Assembly (NCBI GenBank): GCA_965116355.1
Contig: OZ220679.1
Span: 372,001-436,000, forward strand
From: UBA1127 sp965116355
GTDB taxonomy: Bacteria > Chloroflexota > Dehalococcoidia > Lucifugimonadales > UBA1127
DNA: 64,000 bases
Direction of reading: 5' to 3'
Part shown: positions 23,934 through 31,711 of the stretch, one piece after another
How the letters are laid out: every line of letters starts with the position of its first letter
How positions within the stretch are numbered: the stretch's first letter is position 1
Program-made: the position numbers and the translations under genes
Notes under the pieces: generated by a model
Seen by the model: only the letters and a program-made list of their open reading frames with translations
The model's database searches: none
Told to the model about the DNA's origin: nothing

Positions 23934-24887
23934 CTACGCCTGGGCTTGCTGTTGTTCGCGAGCGCGGACGGCGTCGGGGTGGGTGGAGTTCTCGCCCATG
24001 TAGATGCCGCGCTCCCACTCCCGCTTGAGCGGGTCCGAGACGTGGATGGTCATGCGGCCGATGCTCTGGATCTCGATCTCCCCCGTCTCGCCATCCTGGA
24101 GGGGGCCGAGGCCCTCATGGTTGGTGCCGCAGCTGAGGATGTCGCCGCTGTTCATCGTCATGATGTTGGTGGCGAACTCGACGAGTTCAGGGACGCGGTG
24201 CTCCATGTCGTCGGTGTTGTAGTCGTGGCGAAGTTCGCCGTTGTTCCAGAACTTGACCCAGAGGTCGTTGGGCTCGGTGATCTCGTCGGCCGTCGTGATG
24301 CACGGGCCGAGGGGACCGAAGGTGTCGAATGACTTGCCCATCCAACTGCCGGAGCGCCAGGTGCTGCGGCCCTGCGCGCGGGCAGAGACGTCCACCATGG
24401 CCGTGTAGCCGAATATGACGCTGCGCCAATCGTCCTGGCTGACGTCCTTGGCCGGGCCCTTGAAGACGAGGGCGAGCTCCGCCTCATGCTGGAACATGTA
24501 GGGGCTGGTGTTGTTGGGCAGGACGACGGTGTCGCCGTCGCCGACGACAGAGTCGGGCGACTTGAGGAACATGTTGAGGGGCCGGGCCTCCCGCTGGGCG
24601 TGCTCCCAGTAGTTGCCGATGCAGCAGAGCATCTTGCTGGGGCGCGGCAGGGGCGCTCGCAGGCGGACGCCGGCGAGGGGTGTCGCCGGGCCGTTCGCCA
24701 GGGCGGCCTCGAGCTGGGCACGGAGGCTACCGTAGGCGTCGATGAGGGTCTCCATCTGCTGCTGGGGGGTGTTGGCGGCGAGGCCGGCGGCGACCTCGGA
24801 CACGTCGACGACGCCGTCGTCGCGGAGCAGGCCGATGCGGGGCGTCGCGTTGGGGTCCGACGCGGGCGCAAAGCGGACGATTCTCAT
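23934..24887 (-). CDS. Fumarylacetoacetate hydrolase family protein
   Basis: 317 residues from MRIVRFAPASDPNATPRIG. The C-terminal FAH fold shows the metal ligands in HEAELALVFKG, then FGYTAMVDVSARAQGRSTW and GKSFDTFGPLGPCITTADEI, and a C-terminal SGDILSCGTNHEGLGPLQDGE. Family members hydrolyse C-C bonds of acylpyruvates or decarboxylate/hydrate products of aromatic meta-cleavage. ATG 24887 has GGAGAG 7 nt upstream, so the longer frame is not used. It is the first gene of an apparent FAH-E1 alpha-E1 beta operon, which would release a 2-oxo acid and oxidatively decarboxylate it. Confidence 0.88.
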   Translation of the reverse strand: MRIVRFAPASDPNATPRIGLLRDDGVVDVSEVAAGLAANTPQQQMETLIDAYGSLRAQLEAALANGPATPLAGVRLRAPLPRPSKMLCCIGNYWEHAQREARPLNMFLKSPDSVVGDGDTVVLPNNTSPYMFQHEAELALVFKGPAKDVSQDDWRSVIFGYTAMVDVSARAQGRSTWRSGSWMGKSFDTFGPLGPCITTADEITEPNDLWVKFWNNGELRHDYNTDDMEHRVPELVEFATNIMTMNSGDILSCGTNHEGLGPLQDGETGEIEIQSIGRMTIHVSDPLKREWERGIYMGENSTHPDAVRAREQQQAQA

Positions 24888-25069
24888 GGTGCGACTCTCC
24901 TTGGGAGGTGAATGGGCGTCATGGTAGCGGGGGGCCACCAAGAGGTCAACGGAACCGCTTGCATGGACGCGAGCCGGTGCGCGACAGTGGAAGCAGGGGC
25001 CGAGCGTCGAGACGTTCGGCTACCCCACGGCGAGACGCCCAAACTAGACGTTGCGCAAGGAGGAGAGTC

Positions 25070-25759
25070 ATGCAGCCGACCATCGAGTACAGCCCGAGCT
25101 ACACGCTGTTGACCATGGAGTTCAGCGCCGGCGAGAGCATCAAGGCGGAACCGGGCGCCATGGTGGCGCAGCAGGGCATGGAGATGAAGACGGGGATGGG
25201 CGGCGGCGGTCTCTTCGGCGGGCTCAAGCGGATGATGGGTGGCTAGTCGTTCTTCATCAACACGTTCACGGCGGAAGGGAACGACAGCTGGATCAGCCTG
25301 GCGCCCTCGACGCCGGGGGACATTCTCAATTTCGACGTGGGGCCGGGGCGCAACCTGTTCATCCAGTCGAGCTCGTTCCTGGCGTGCGACACGAACGTGG
25401 AGACGGACGCCAACTTCCAGGGGTTCCGGGGCTTCTTCGGAGGCGAGGGCGTGTTCTTCATCCGCGCCTTTGCGGAGCGCGGCGAGGGGACGGTGTACGT
25501 CAACTCGTTCGGGGCGATCAAGCAGGTGGCCGTGGAGCCGGGGAAGGAGCTGGTCGTCGACACCGGGCACCTGGTGGCGTTTACGGACGACGTGGAGTAC
25601 TCGATCGGCAAAGTGGGCGGCATCCGGTCGCTCATCGCGGGCGGCGAGGGGCTGGTGATGAAGTTCCGGGGGAACGGGCACGTGTGGATCCAGACCCGGA
25701 ACGTGGCGTCGCTGGCGGACAAGCTGGTGCCGTTCCTGCCGAAGCCCAGCCGGAACTAG
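25070..25759 (+). pseudogene. AIM24-family protein interrupted by an in-frame amber codon
   Basis: A strong AAGGAGGAG site and ATG 25070 open an AIM24/TIGR00266-like protein: 58 residues ending GGLFGGLKRMMGG, then TAG at 25244-25246, then the same frame continues SFFINTFTAEGNDSWISLA to a TAG at 25757-25759, 229 codons in all. Family members read GES-F-F at this point, so one G-to-T change of GAG would explain the stop. The downstream part keeps family sequence (GGEGVFFIRAFAERGEG, VDTGHLVAFTDDVEYSIGK) with no further damage. It is either a recent nonsense allele, a base-call error, or suppressed. Amber recoding has no other support here. Confidence 0.8.
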
Positions 25760-25775
25760 AGGCGGGGGTCGCGCG

Positions 25776-25887
25776 CCCTTCGACAGGCTCCTTCGGCACG
25801 CTCAGGACGGGGTCAGGGCGAACGGATGGGAGACAGGTTGAGGGCGAACGGCCCTGCCCCTGGACACCGGCTTTCGCCGGTGAAACG
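25776..25887. repeat. R1 compound plus R3
   Basis: R1 with a CTCCTTCGGCACGCTCAGG insert (25776-25825), a second partial R1 end (GGGCGAACGG at 25841-25850) and an R3 hairpin at 25867-25887. Confidence 0.7.
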
Positions 25888-25911
25888 GGGGCGTCGGAAC
25901 CTCCGACAAGG

Positions 25912-25952
25912 ACAACACAAACGTTGACTACAACACAAACGTTGTGTATCAT
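25912..25952 (+). promoter_or_regulatory. hicAB promoter with repeated operator
   Basis: TTGACT (25924-25929) and TATCAT (25947-25952) are exactly 17 nt apart. The 15-mer ACAACACAAACGTTG occurs twice, 18 nt apart (25912-25926 and 25930-25944). The second copy forms the palindrome ACACAA-ACG-TTGTGT (25933-25947) in the spacer. This is a good HicB autorepression site. Confidence 0.75.
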
Positions 25953-25960
25953 TTGCACGA

Positions 25961-26149
25961 ATGACTGCACGTGAGTTTCGGCGCTGGCTGAGACGACAGG
26001 GCTGCACCTTCCAGACCCACAAGGGCGGCAGCGGTCATCTCACCGTCCGGCTTGGAGACCGCACCAGCCAGATCCCGATGCACGGGGGAGGCAAGGAGTT
26101 GGGTCGGGGGCTGGTGGCGAAGATCAAGAAAGACTTGGGGTTGGACTGA
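25961..26149 (+). CDS. hicA: HicA family mRNA interferase toxin
   Basis: 62 residues with the double-stranded-RNA-binding-like HicA fold: FRRWLRRQGCTFQTHKGGSGHLTVRLG, in which H26 is the conserved catalytic histidine, and HGGGKELGRGLVAKIKKDLGL at the end. HicA cleaves mRNA independently of codon use and is held inactive by HicB. The TGATG junction at 26147-26151 overlaps the hicB start by one base. Confidence 0.9.
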   Translation: MTAREFRRWLRRQGCTFQTHKGGSGHLTVRLGDRTSQIPMHGGGKELGRGLVAKIKKDLGLD

Positions 26150-26577
26150 TGTTTGCCTATCCGGTAACGCTGCAAGATGACGACGGGACCCTGCTGGTGA
26201 CCTCTCCTGATTTCCCTGAGTTGACTACCTTTGGGGAGGACCGCGAGGAGGCCATCGCGCGGGCCGTCGACGCGCTGGAAGAGGCGATTGCCGCGCGCAT
26301 CCACGACCGGAAGGACATCCCCATGCCATCACAGGGCGAGACCTGCGCCGTGCTTCCGACGCTGACCTCAGTGAAGGTGATGCTGTACCAGGGGATGCGG
26401 GAACAGGGCATAAGCAAGGCGGAGTTGGCCCGCCGTCTGGGGTGGCACCTGCCGCAGGTGGACCGGGTGCTGGACGTGCAACACCGGTCAAGGCTGGAGC
26501 ACATGGACGCGGCGCTGGGGGCCATTGGACGCCGGTTGCACGTGATGGCGGCCGCTGCGGGTGACCCACCTACGTAG
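26149..26577 (+). CDS. hicB: HicB family antitoxin with HTH domain
   Basis: 142 residues. The N-terminal HicB RNase H-like lobe reads FAYPVTLQDDDGTLLVTSPDFPELTTFGEDREEAIARAVDALEEAIAARI. The C-terminal HTH (REQGISKAELARRLGWHLPQVDRVLDVQHRSRLEHMDAALGAIG) binds DNA. The protein neutralises HicA and probably autoregulates through the repeated operator upstream of hicA. The length is typical of HTH-carrying HicB proteins. Confidence 0.9.
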   Translation: MFAYPVTLQDDDGTLLVTSPDFPELTTFGEDREEAIARAVDALEEAIAARIHDRKDIPMPSQGETCAVLPTLTSVKVMLYQGMREQGISKAELARRLGWHLPQVDRVLDVQHRSRLEHMDAALGAIGRRLHVMAAAAGDPPT

Positions 26578-26584
26578 CGACATC

Positions 26585-26610
26585 TGGCGGCCACGAGAGC
26601 CGCCCCTACG
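26585..26610. repeat. R4 variant
   Basis: GGCGGCCACGAGAGCCGCCC followed by CTACG, a short hairpin repeat just after hicB; related to 21140 and 30358. Confidence 0.5.
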
Positions 26611-26706
26611 CATACCCCTTCATCCCCTCACTTCATCCTTGACGCTCCCCGCTGGGCCTGTCTAGCATGGCGGGGTTCTCACCCTGCAACTTGCTACGGA
26701 GGACGC

Positions 26707-27807
26707 ATGAAGGGACAGTTCCAGGTTATTGATACAGTGCGGCATGTGATCGAGCCGCCGGACCTGTGGGAGAAGCGGCTGGCGGAGCCGTACCGGTCGC
26801 AGGCGGGGGTGCGCGTCGACGCGAGCCGCGTGGCGATGGTGGTCAACGGGCGGCCGGTGTCACGGAACGCGTCGAATTTCATCGGCAACCCGACGTACCG
26901 GGGCGTTTTCGCCGACGCAGTGTCGCAGGACTTCAGCCCGCAGTCGAACCTGGCGGACATGGACATCGAGGGCGTCGACGTGGGGCTGCTGCTGCCGACG
27001 GCGGGGATGTACGCGATCTGGAGCGACCACATCGACGCGGAGCTGGCGTCGGCGATGGCGGTGGCGTACAACGACTGGCTGGCCGACTACTGCCGGGCGG
27101 ACGCGCGCCGGCTGAAGGGCATCGCGCTGCTGCCGCTGCAGAGCGTCGAGGCGTCGGCGGAGGAGCTGCGGCGGTGCGTGAAGGCCCTGGGGTTCGTGGC
27201 GGGCTTCCTGCGCTCGAATCCCATCGTCCACCGCGACCTGCACAACCGGGCGTACGACCCGCTGTACGCGGCGGCCGAGGAGCTGGGCGTGCCGCTCGTC
27301 GTGTCGAGCGCGACGGGGAGCGTGCTGCCGGAGCTGGGCGCGGACCGGTACGCGGACGACCGGTTCTCGCACGAGGCGGTGTCGAACACGTACGAGATGT
27401 GGGTGGCGATGCTGTCGCTGTTCGCGCAGAACGTGCTGGAGCGGTACCCGGCGCTGAACGTGGGGTTCCTGGGCGCGGGGGCGAGCTGGCTGCCCTTCTG
27501 GGTGGAGCGGCTGGAGGAGCACTGGGGCGAGATCCCCTTCGGGCTGGACTGCCCCAACATCCTGCCGCCGGACTTCGTGATCAAGCGGCAGGGGTTCGTG
27601 GCGATGGAGCCGTGGGAGACGGGAACGGCGGACGTGCTTCACGAGGTCGGCGACCACTCGGTGGTGTGGGGGAGCCAGTACCCGTGGCCGTCGCTGGCGT
27701 CGTTCCCGAAAGAGCTGGACGCCTTCGTCGCGGACGGGTCGCTGACGGATGAGCAGAAGCGCAAGGTGCTGTGGGACAACGCGGCGGCGGTGTTCGGGAT
27801 CACGTAG
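26707..27807 (+). CDS. Amidohydrolase-2 (ACMSD-like) family protein with degenerate metal site
   Basis: 366 residues of the PF04909 type: QVIDTVRHVIEP at the N-terminus, ASAMAVAYNDWLADYC and LKGIALLPLQ in the middle, ALNVGFLGAGASWLPFWVERLEEHW, and VVWGSQYPWPSLASFP near the end. Active relatives read IDADGHVxEP, a VHxG strand, an acidic residue in the VGFLE-x-G turn, and SDYPHxD. Here the corresponding positions are TVRH, VVSSATG, FLGAG and SQYPW, so most metal or catalytic ligands are gone. A decarboxylase/hydrolase role is therefore doubtful, and a structural or altered-mechanism paralogue is more likely. It is preceded by GGAGGACGC. Confidence 0.8.
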   Translation: MKGQFQVIDTVRHVIEPPDLWEKRLAEPYRSQAGVRVDASRVAMVVNGRPVSRNASNFIGNPTYRGVFADAVSQDFSPQSNLADMDIEGVDVGLLLPTAGMYAIWSDHIDAELASAMAVAYNDWLADYCRADARRLKGIALLPLQSVEASAEELRRCVKALGFVAGFLRSNPIVHRDLHNRAYDPLYAAAEELGVPLVVSSATGSVLPELGADRYADDRFSHEAVSNTYEMWVAMLSLFAQNVLERYPALNVGFLGAGASWLPFWVERLEEHWGEIPFGLDCPNILPPDFVIKRQGFVAMEPWETGTADVLHEVGDHSVVWGSQYPWPSLASFPKELDAFVADGSLTDEQKRKVLWDNAAAVFGIT

Positions 27808-27823
27808 GGGGCGCGTGCCCTTC

Positions 27824-28018
27824 GTCTCTCGGAGCCCCATCGAGGGGCACCGAGAGACCCCTTCGACGGTGCTCCTTCGGCACGCTCAGGACGGGGTCAG
27901 GGCGAACGAAAGGGGGCCGCAAGCGTCGGGGTTCCTGCCTCCGCAGGAACGACGGATGGCCGGGGCATTGAGGCCATTGGGCGCGCGGACGCTGGGTTCC
28001 CGCTTTCGCGGGAGTGAC
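27824..28018. repeat. Composite element: variable hairpin - R1 - R2 - R2 (copy 2)
   Basis: 35-nt hairpin at 27824-27858 (9 bp, A-A mismatch, 5 bp, ATCGA loop), R1 compound 27859-27908, R2 hairpins at 27934-27951 (TTCCTGCCTCCGCAGGAA) and 27997-28014, with GCCATTGGGCGCG between them. Confidence 0.75.
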
Positions 28019-28044
28019 GGTTGGCGCGAGAAAGGGGCAGGGAC

Positions 28045-28983
28045 ATGCCGGTAGACCCGCAAGTGCAGAGGTACCTCGATACGATAGCCGCGCTGGGGCT
28101 GCCGCCGCACTACGAGGTGGGGGCGGTGCAGGCGCGGGAGAACGCGAAACTGCGGCCCCGGCAGCCGGGGCCTGATGTCTCGGCGATCCAGAATCTGACG
28201 GTGCCGGGGCCCGACGGGGAGGTGCCGGTGCGCGTCTATTCGCCGGAGGGCGACGGGCCGTTCCCGGTGCTCGTGTGGATACACGGCGGCGGGATGGTGG
28301 TCGGGACGCTGGAGACCGTCGACGCGGCGTGCCGGCGGCTGTGCCTGGGCGCGGAGTGCGTCGTCGTGTCGGTCGACTACCGGCTGGCGCCGGAGCATCC
28401 GTTCCCGGCGGCGCCGAACGACTGCTTCGCGGCGACCAAGTGGGCGTACGAGAACGCGTCGTCGATCAAGGGAGACGCGTCGCGGCTGGCGGTCGGCGGC
28501 GAGAGCGCGGGGGGCAACCTGGCGGCGGTGGTGTCGCTGATGGCGCGGGACCGGGGCGGGCCGCCCATCGTGCATCAATCAATCATCAACCCGATGCTGG
28601 GGCTGGACTTCGACACGGAATCGTACATCCGGAACGCGGAGGGGTACTTCCTGACACGGCGGACGATGATTTGGTACTGGGACCAGTACCTGCAGCGGGC
28701 AGAGGACCGGGAGAACCCGTACGCCGTGCCGCTGTGCTCGGACGACCTGTCGGGGCTGCCGCCGGCGCTGTTGATGGCGGGGGAGTATGACCCGCTGCTC
28801 TCGGAGACTGAGGCGTTCGCGAAGCGGCTGCAGACGGCGGGGGGCGCCGCGACGTTCAGCTACTACGCAGGGGCGAGCCACAACTTCTACAGCATGCCGA
28901 TCTCCGTGGACCTGGCGGTGCGGGCGATGGCGGAGATCGTCGACGCGCTGCGGGCGGCGTTTGGGCTGGCGGTGCGGGCGTAG
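28045..28983 (+). CDS. Hormone-sensitive-lipase-type alpha/beta hydrolase (esterase)
   Basis: 312 residues. The oxyanion motif HGGG lies at residues 80-83 (VWIHGGGMVVG), followed by SVDYRLAPEHPFPAA and the nucleophile S154 in GGESAGGNLAA. The acid is in GEYDPLLSE and the histidine in AGASHNFYS near the C-terminus, so the triad is complete. Such esterases hydrolyse short-chain esters in the cytosol. ATG 28045 is used, with GGGGCAGGG upstream. It is a single gene between repeat blocks. Confidence 0.88.
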   Translation: MPVDPQVQRYLDTIAALGLPPHYEVGAVQARENAKLRPRQPGPDVSAIQNLTVPGPDGEVPVRVYSPEGDGPFPVLVWIHGGGMVVGTLETVDAACRRLCLGAECVVVSVDYRLAPEHPFPAAPNDCFAATKWAYENASSIKGDASRLAVGGESAGGNLAAVVSLMARDRGGPPIVHQSIINPMLGLDFDTESYIRNAEGYFLTRRTMIWYWDQYLQRAEDRENPYAVPLCSDDLSGLPPALLMAGEYDPLLSETEAFAKRLQTAGGAATFSYYAGASHNFYSMPISVDLAVRAMAEIVDALRAAFGLAVRA

Positions 28984-29014
28984 GGGGTCGCGGGAACCGG
29001 CGCGCCCCTGTTCA

Positions 29015-29063
29015 CCCCTTCGAGAGCCTCAGGACAGGCTTCGATTTCCCTCAGGGCGAACGG
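29015..29063. repeat. R1 long variant
   Basis: CCCCTTCGAGAGCCTCAGG start, TTCGATTTCCCTCAGG centre and GGGCGAACGG end. Confidence 0.7.
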
Positions 29064-29122
29064 CCCCACACTGCCCCTCTGGGTTCAGGAATGACGAATG
29101 ACCTATGGAAGGGATGAATAGC

Positions 29123-29350
29123 ATGGCGCAGAAAGGCACGGCGCTGGAGGACATCAGGGTGTCCGCGGAAGCGGGCGAGGGTGGTTGGCGGGTGATTGCG
29201 CATGAGGACGATGGGCCTCGGGTGCTGGCCGAGGAGCTGCCGCAGGAGTACGCGGAGCGCATCGTGGTCGTGTGGAACTTCTGCGAGGGGTTCGGCACGG
29301 CATCGTTCAGGCAGGCGACGCTGCACATGCTCATGGACGCGATGGAGTAG
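29123..29350 (+). CDS. Small hypothetical protein
   Basis: 75 residues: MAQKGTALEDIRVSAEAGEGGWRVIAHEDD ... LAEELPQEYAERIVVVWNFCEGFGTASFRQATLHMLMDAME-type content, acidic, with no membrane segment. ATGs at 29105 and 29114 are in frame, but GGAAGGG at 29107-29113 is correctly spaced only for 29123. The VVWNFCEG and QATLHML stretches look like a folded domain, not random frame. No function is recognised. Confidence 0.55.
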   Translation: MAQKGTALEDIRVSAEAGEGGWRVIAHEDDGPRVLAEELPQEYAERIVVVWNFCEGFGTASFRQATLHMLMDAME

Positions 29351-29377
29351 CGGGCTCCCCTCCCTGTCCCGCCCCTG

Positions 29378-29402
29378 GGTTCCCGCCTGCGCGGGAACGA
29401 CG
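29378..29402. repeat. R2 hairpin
   Basis: TTCCCGCCTGCGCGGGAA followed by CGACG. Confidence 0.7.
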
Positions 29403-29474
29403 AAATGGGAGGTCGTGGACGCGGTGGGGTGGGGGGTGTAGGGTTAGCCTCGCAATTGGCTGAGGAGGAGCGTT

Positions 29475-30236
29475 ATGCCGTTCTACGAGAGGGGCGACAC
29501 TCGCATTTACTACGAGGACGTGGGGTCCGGGTTCCCGCTGATGGTGATACCGGGCGGCGGGCTGAACTCGACCATCTCGACCTTCGAGACGCTGGGGCCG
29601 TTCAACCCGCTGGAGGTCTACAAGGACGACTTCCGCGTCATCTGCGCGGACCTTCGGAATGCGCCGCTGGGGCAGTCGAGCGGGCCGGTGGAGATCGACC
29701 GGCCGTGGGACGCGTACTCGGACGACCAGCTGGGGCTGATGGACCACCTGGGCATCGGGGAGTTCCTCGTCATGGGGTTCTGCATCGGCGGGCCGATGAT
29801 CCACAACCTGCTGCGGCTGGCCGGGGACCGCATCGTGGCGGCGGCGATGATGCAGCCGAGCGGGTTTCGGGCGGAGGCGCCGGACCTGTTCTACCAGAAC
29901 AACATCAAGGGCTGGGGGCCGCCGCTGTGCGAGAAGCGGCCGGACGTGACCATGGATATGGTGCACGACTTCCTGACGAACATGTACACGAACCGGGCGG
30001 ACTTCGTGTTCACGGTGACGCGCGACTTCGTGCGGTCGGTGCAGACGCCGCTGTTGATCGCACCGGACGACGTGACGGCGCACCCGTACGCGGTAGCGAT
30101 GGAGGTGGCGGGGCTGGCGCAGAACGCGGAGACGACGATCTACCCGTGGAAGGACTCGCAGGAGCACATCGACGAGGTGGTGGAGCACGCCCGGCGGTTC
30201 CTGAAGGCGCACGAGCCGGCGCGGGCGGGGGCGTAG
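29475..30236 (+). CDS. Alpha/beta hydrolase with cysteine nucleophile
   Basis: 253 residues of the alpha/beta-hydrolase fold: HG-like turn IPGGGLNST, DLRNAPLGQSSGP, nucleophile elbow GFCIGG with C103 in place of the usual serine, and an EHIDEVVEHARRFL C-terminal helix with the likely histidine. The acid may be in APDDVTAHP. Cysteine nucleophiles occur in dienelactone hydrolases of aromatic degradation, but the rest of this sequence looks more like a standard alpha/beta hydrolase. GAGGAG precedes the ATG. The substrate is unknown. Confidence 0.8.
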   Translation: MPFYERGDTRIYYEDVGSGFPLMVIPGGGLNSTISTFETLGPFNPLEVYKDDFRVICADLRNAPLGQSSGPVEIDRPWDAYSDDQLGLMDHLGIGEFLVMGFCIGGPMIHNLLRLAGDRIVAAAMMQPSGFRAEAPDLFYQNNIKGWGPPLCEKRPDVTMDMVHDFLTNMYTNRADFVFTVTRDFVRSVQTPLLIAPDDVTAHPYAVAMEVAGLAQNAETTIYPWKDSQEHIDEVVEHARRFLKAHEPARAGA

Positions 30237-30386
30237 CCCTTCGACGGGGCTCAGGACGAGCCGGGGCGGCCCCCATCCCAACCTTCCTCCGCTCGCGGGG
30301 GAAGGAGCTTCCTCGCCACCACCCCTGGGTTCCTGCCTTCCCGGAAACGATAAAGGGAGGGGCGACCCTTGTGGTCGCCCCTACAG
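30236..30386. repeat. Truncated R1, C-rich unit, degenerate R2 and R4
   Basis: CCCTTCGACGGGGCTCAGG (30236-30254), CCCCATCCCAACCTTCC...GGGGAAGG, a decayed R2 (TTCCTGCCTTCCCGGAAA) and the R4 hairpin GGGGCGACC/GGTCGCCCC (30359-30381). Confidence 0.6.
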
Positions 30387-30404
30387 CGGACGACGGTTGG
30401 GACG

Positions 30405-31334
30405 CTAGATCCTCGGCGCAATCTCTTCCGCTATGACTTCCAGGTGATCCATGTAGTTGTGGACGGGGTTGAGGAGGAGGTGGTTGGCGCCTGCCTCGAC
30501 CAGCTCCGCCAGCTTCTCGGCAATGTAGTCCGCGCTGCCTACGATGCTCCACTGCTCGGCGAGGTCCGGATTGCCGTAGAAGCCGCCTATCCATGAGCGG
30601 AGGCCGGCCCAACCCCGGGCCTCATCGGTGTCTATCGCCAGGTAGACGCGCTTGCTGACGCCGAACGTCGCCGGGTCCCGGCCCTCCTCTTCCAGCATGC
30701 CCATGAGCTCGCCGAGCTCGCGAATGAAAGCTTCGTTGGTGCTGGAGCCGGCGCCCATCCAGCCGTCGGCGAGGCGGGCGGTGCGCCGGAGCGCGTCGGG
30801 GGCGCGAGCGCCGAACCAGAGGGGCGGGTGGGGCTTCTGGACGGGCTTCGGCTCCATCCTGACGCCGGAGAGGGTTGCCCAACTGCCCTCGTAGTCGGCG
30901 GCGTCCTGCGTCCAGAGGGCCTGCATGATGCGGACGCCCTCCGTGAAGCGGGCGACGCGGCGCTCCTCGGCCAAGCCGTAGGCGGGGTACATGCGGGTGT
31001 TGGTGCCGAGGCCGAGGCCGACGGTGAGACGGCCCTCGCTGAGGTGGTCGAGGGTGCCGATGGCCTTGGCGAACTGGACGGGGTTACGGAGGGTGCTGAC
31101 GAAGACGGAGGCGCCGATGCGGACGCGCTCGGTGAGGGCAGCGACGTAGGCGAGCAGGCCGACGGGCTCGAGGGAGGCTATCGTGCCGGTGATCTGCTCG
31201 GCCACCCAGAGGTCATCGTAGCCGAGGGCCTCGGCGCGGGCGACGAAGCGCCGGACGAGGGGCATGTCGACCTGGCCGTCGGCGAAGCCCTGGGGGATGG
31301 CGATGCCGAGCTTTACTCCGCTTCTTGTCTGCAT
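30405..31334 (-). CDS. Luciferase-like (LLM class) F420-dependent oxidoreductase
   Basis: 309 residues from MQTRSGVKLGIAIPQGF. The TIM-barrel pattern of the family is clear: LGYDDLWVAEQI, GASVFVSTLRNPVQFAKAIGTLDHLSEGRLTVGLGLG, PPLWFGARAPDALRRTARLADGWMGAGSS and a C-terminal LVEAGANHLLLNPVHNYMDHLEVIAEEIAP. It shares its plan with the gene at 31712 (NPVxxxxxHLE end) and the two are divergently placed, so they look like paralogues. AAAGGAGG lies 4 nt before ATG 31334; the upstream extension of the frame is not used. Confidence 0.88.
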   Translation of the reverse strand: MQTRSGVKLGIAIPQGFADGQVDMPLVRRFVARAEALGYDDLWVAEQITGTIASLEPVGLLAYVAALTERVRIGASVFVSTLRNPVQFAKAIGTLDHLSEGRLTVGLGLGTNTRMYPAYGLAEERRVARFTEGVRIMQALWTQDAADYEGSWATLSGVRMEPKPVQKPHPPLWFGARAPDALRRTARLADGWMGAGSSTNEAFIRELGELMGMLEEEGRDPATFGVSKRVYLAIDTDEARGWAGLRSWIGGFYGNPDLAEQWSIVGSADYIAEKLAELVEAGANHLLLNPVHNYMDHLEVIAEEIAPRI

Positions 31335-31397
31335 GTGGCCTCCTTTGTGTCGGGGGTGATTGTAGCATGGTGGTACTGAGCGGTAGCGGGGGCCGTT

Positions 31398-31623
31398 GTC
31401 TCCTGATGCCTCGTCGAGAGGCATCAGGAGACCCCTTCGACCGTGCTCAGGGCGAACGGATAAGGTCCACAGGTCTCACGGGAGCCATTGGGCAGGGGCG
31501 CCTTGGGTTCCCGCCTGCGCGGGAACGACGAGTAGGTGGGAGCCGAAATAACAAGCGCCGTTGGGTGCGGGGTTTCTGAATACCGTCCGCTGCCCCCGTA
31601 GCGGGGCTTTCGCCGGTAAGACG
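31398..31623. repeat. Composite element: variable hairpin - R1 - R2 - R3 (copy 3)
   Basis: A perfect 15-bp, 35-nt hairpin with GTCGA loop (31398-31432) and R1 (31433-31460), then R2 (31507-31526) and a compound R3 (31573-31623) preceded by GCCGTTGGGTGCGGGGTTTC. It fills most of the 377-bp gap between the two luciferase-like genes. Confidence 0.8.
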
Positions 31624-31711
31624 AGGGGGCTACGCGGCCTGTTGCGCGGTTGACCGTGCGCCATCGTGCAGATAGGCTGCGCGTGCTCCCAATTTGCTGT
31701 TGGAGACCTCT

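Noticed and set aside
25244..25246. Pyrrolysine or other amber recoding in the AIM24 gene
   Set aside because: The expected residue is an ordinary glutamate, no second site is seen, and a point mutation or error is simpler.
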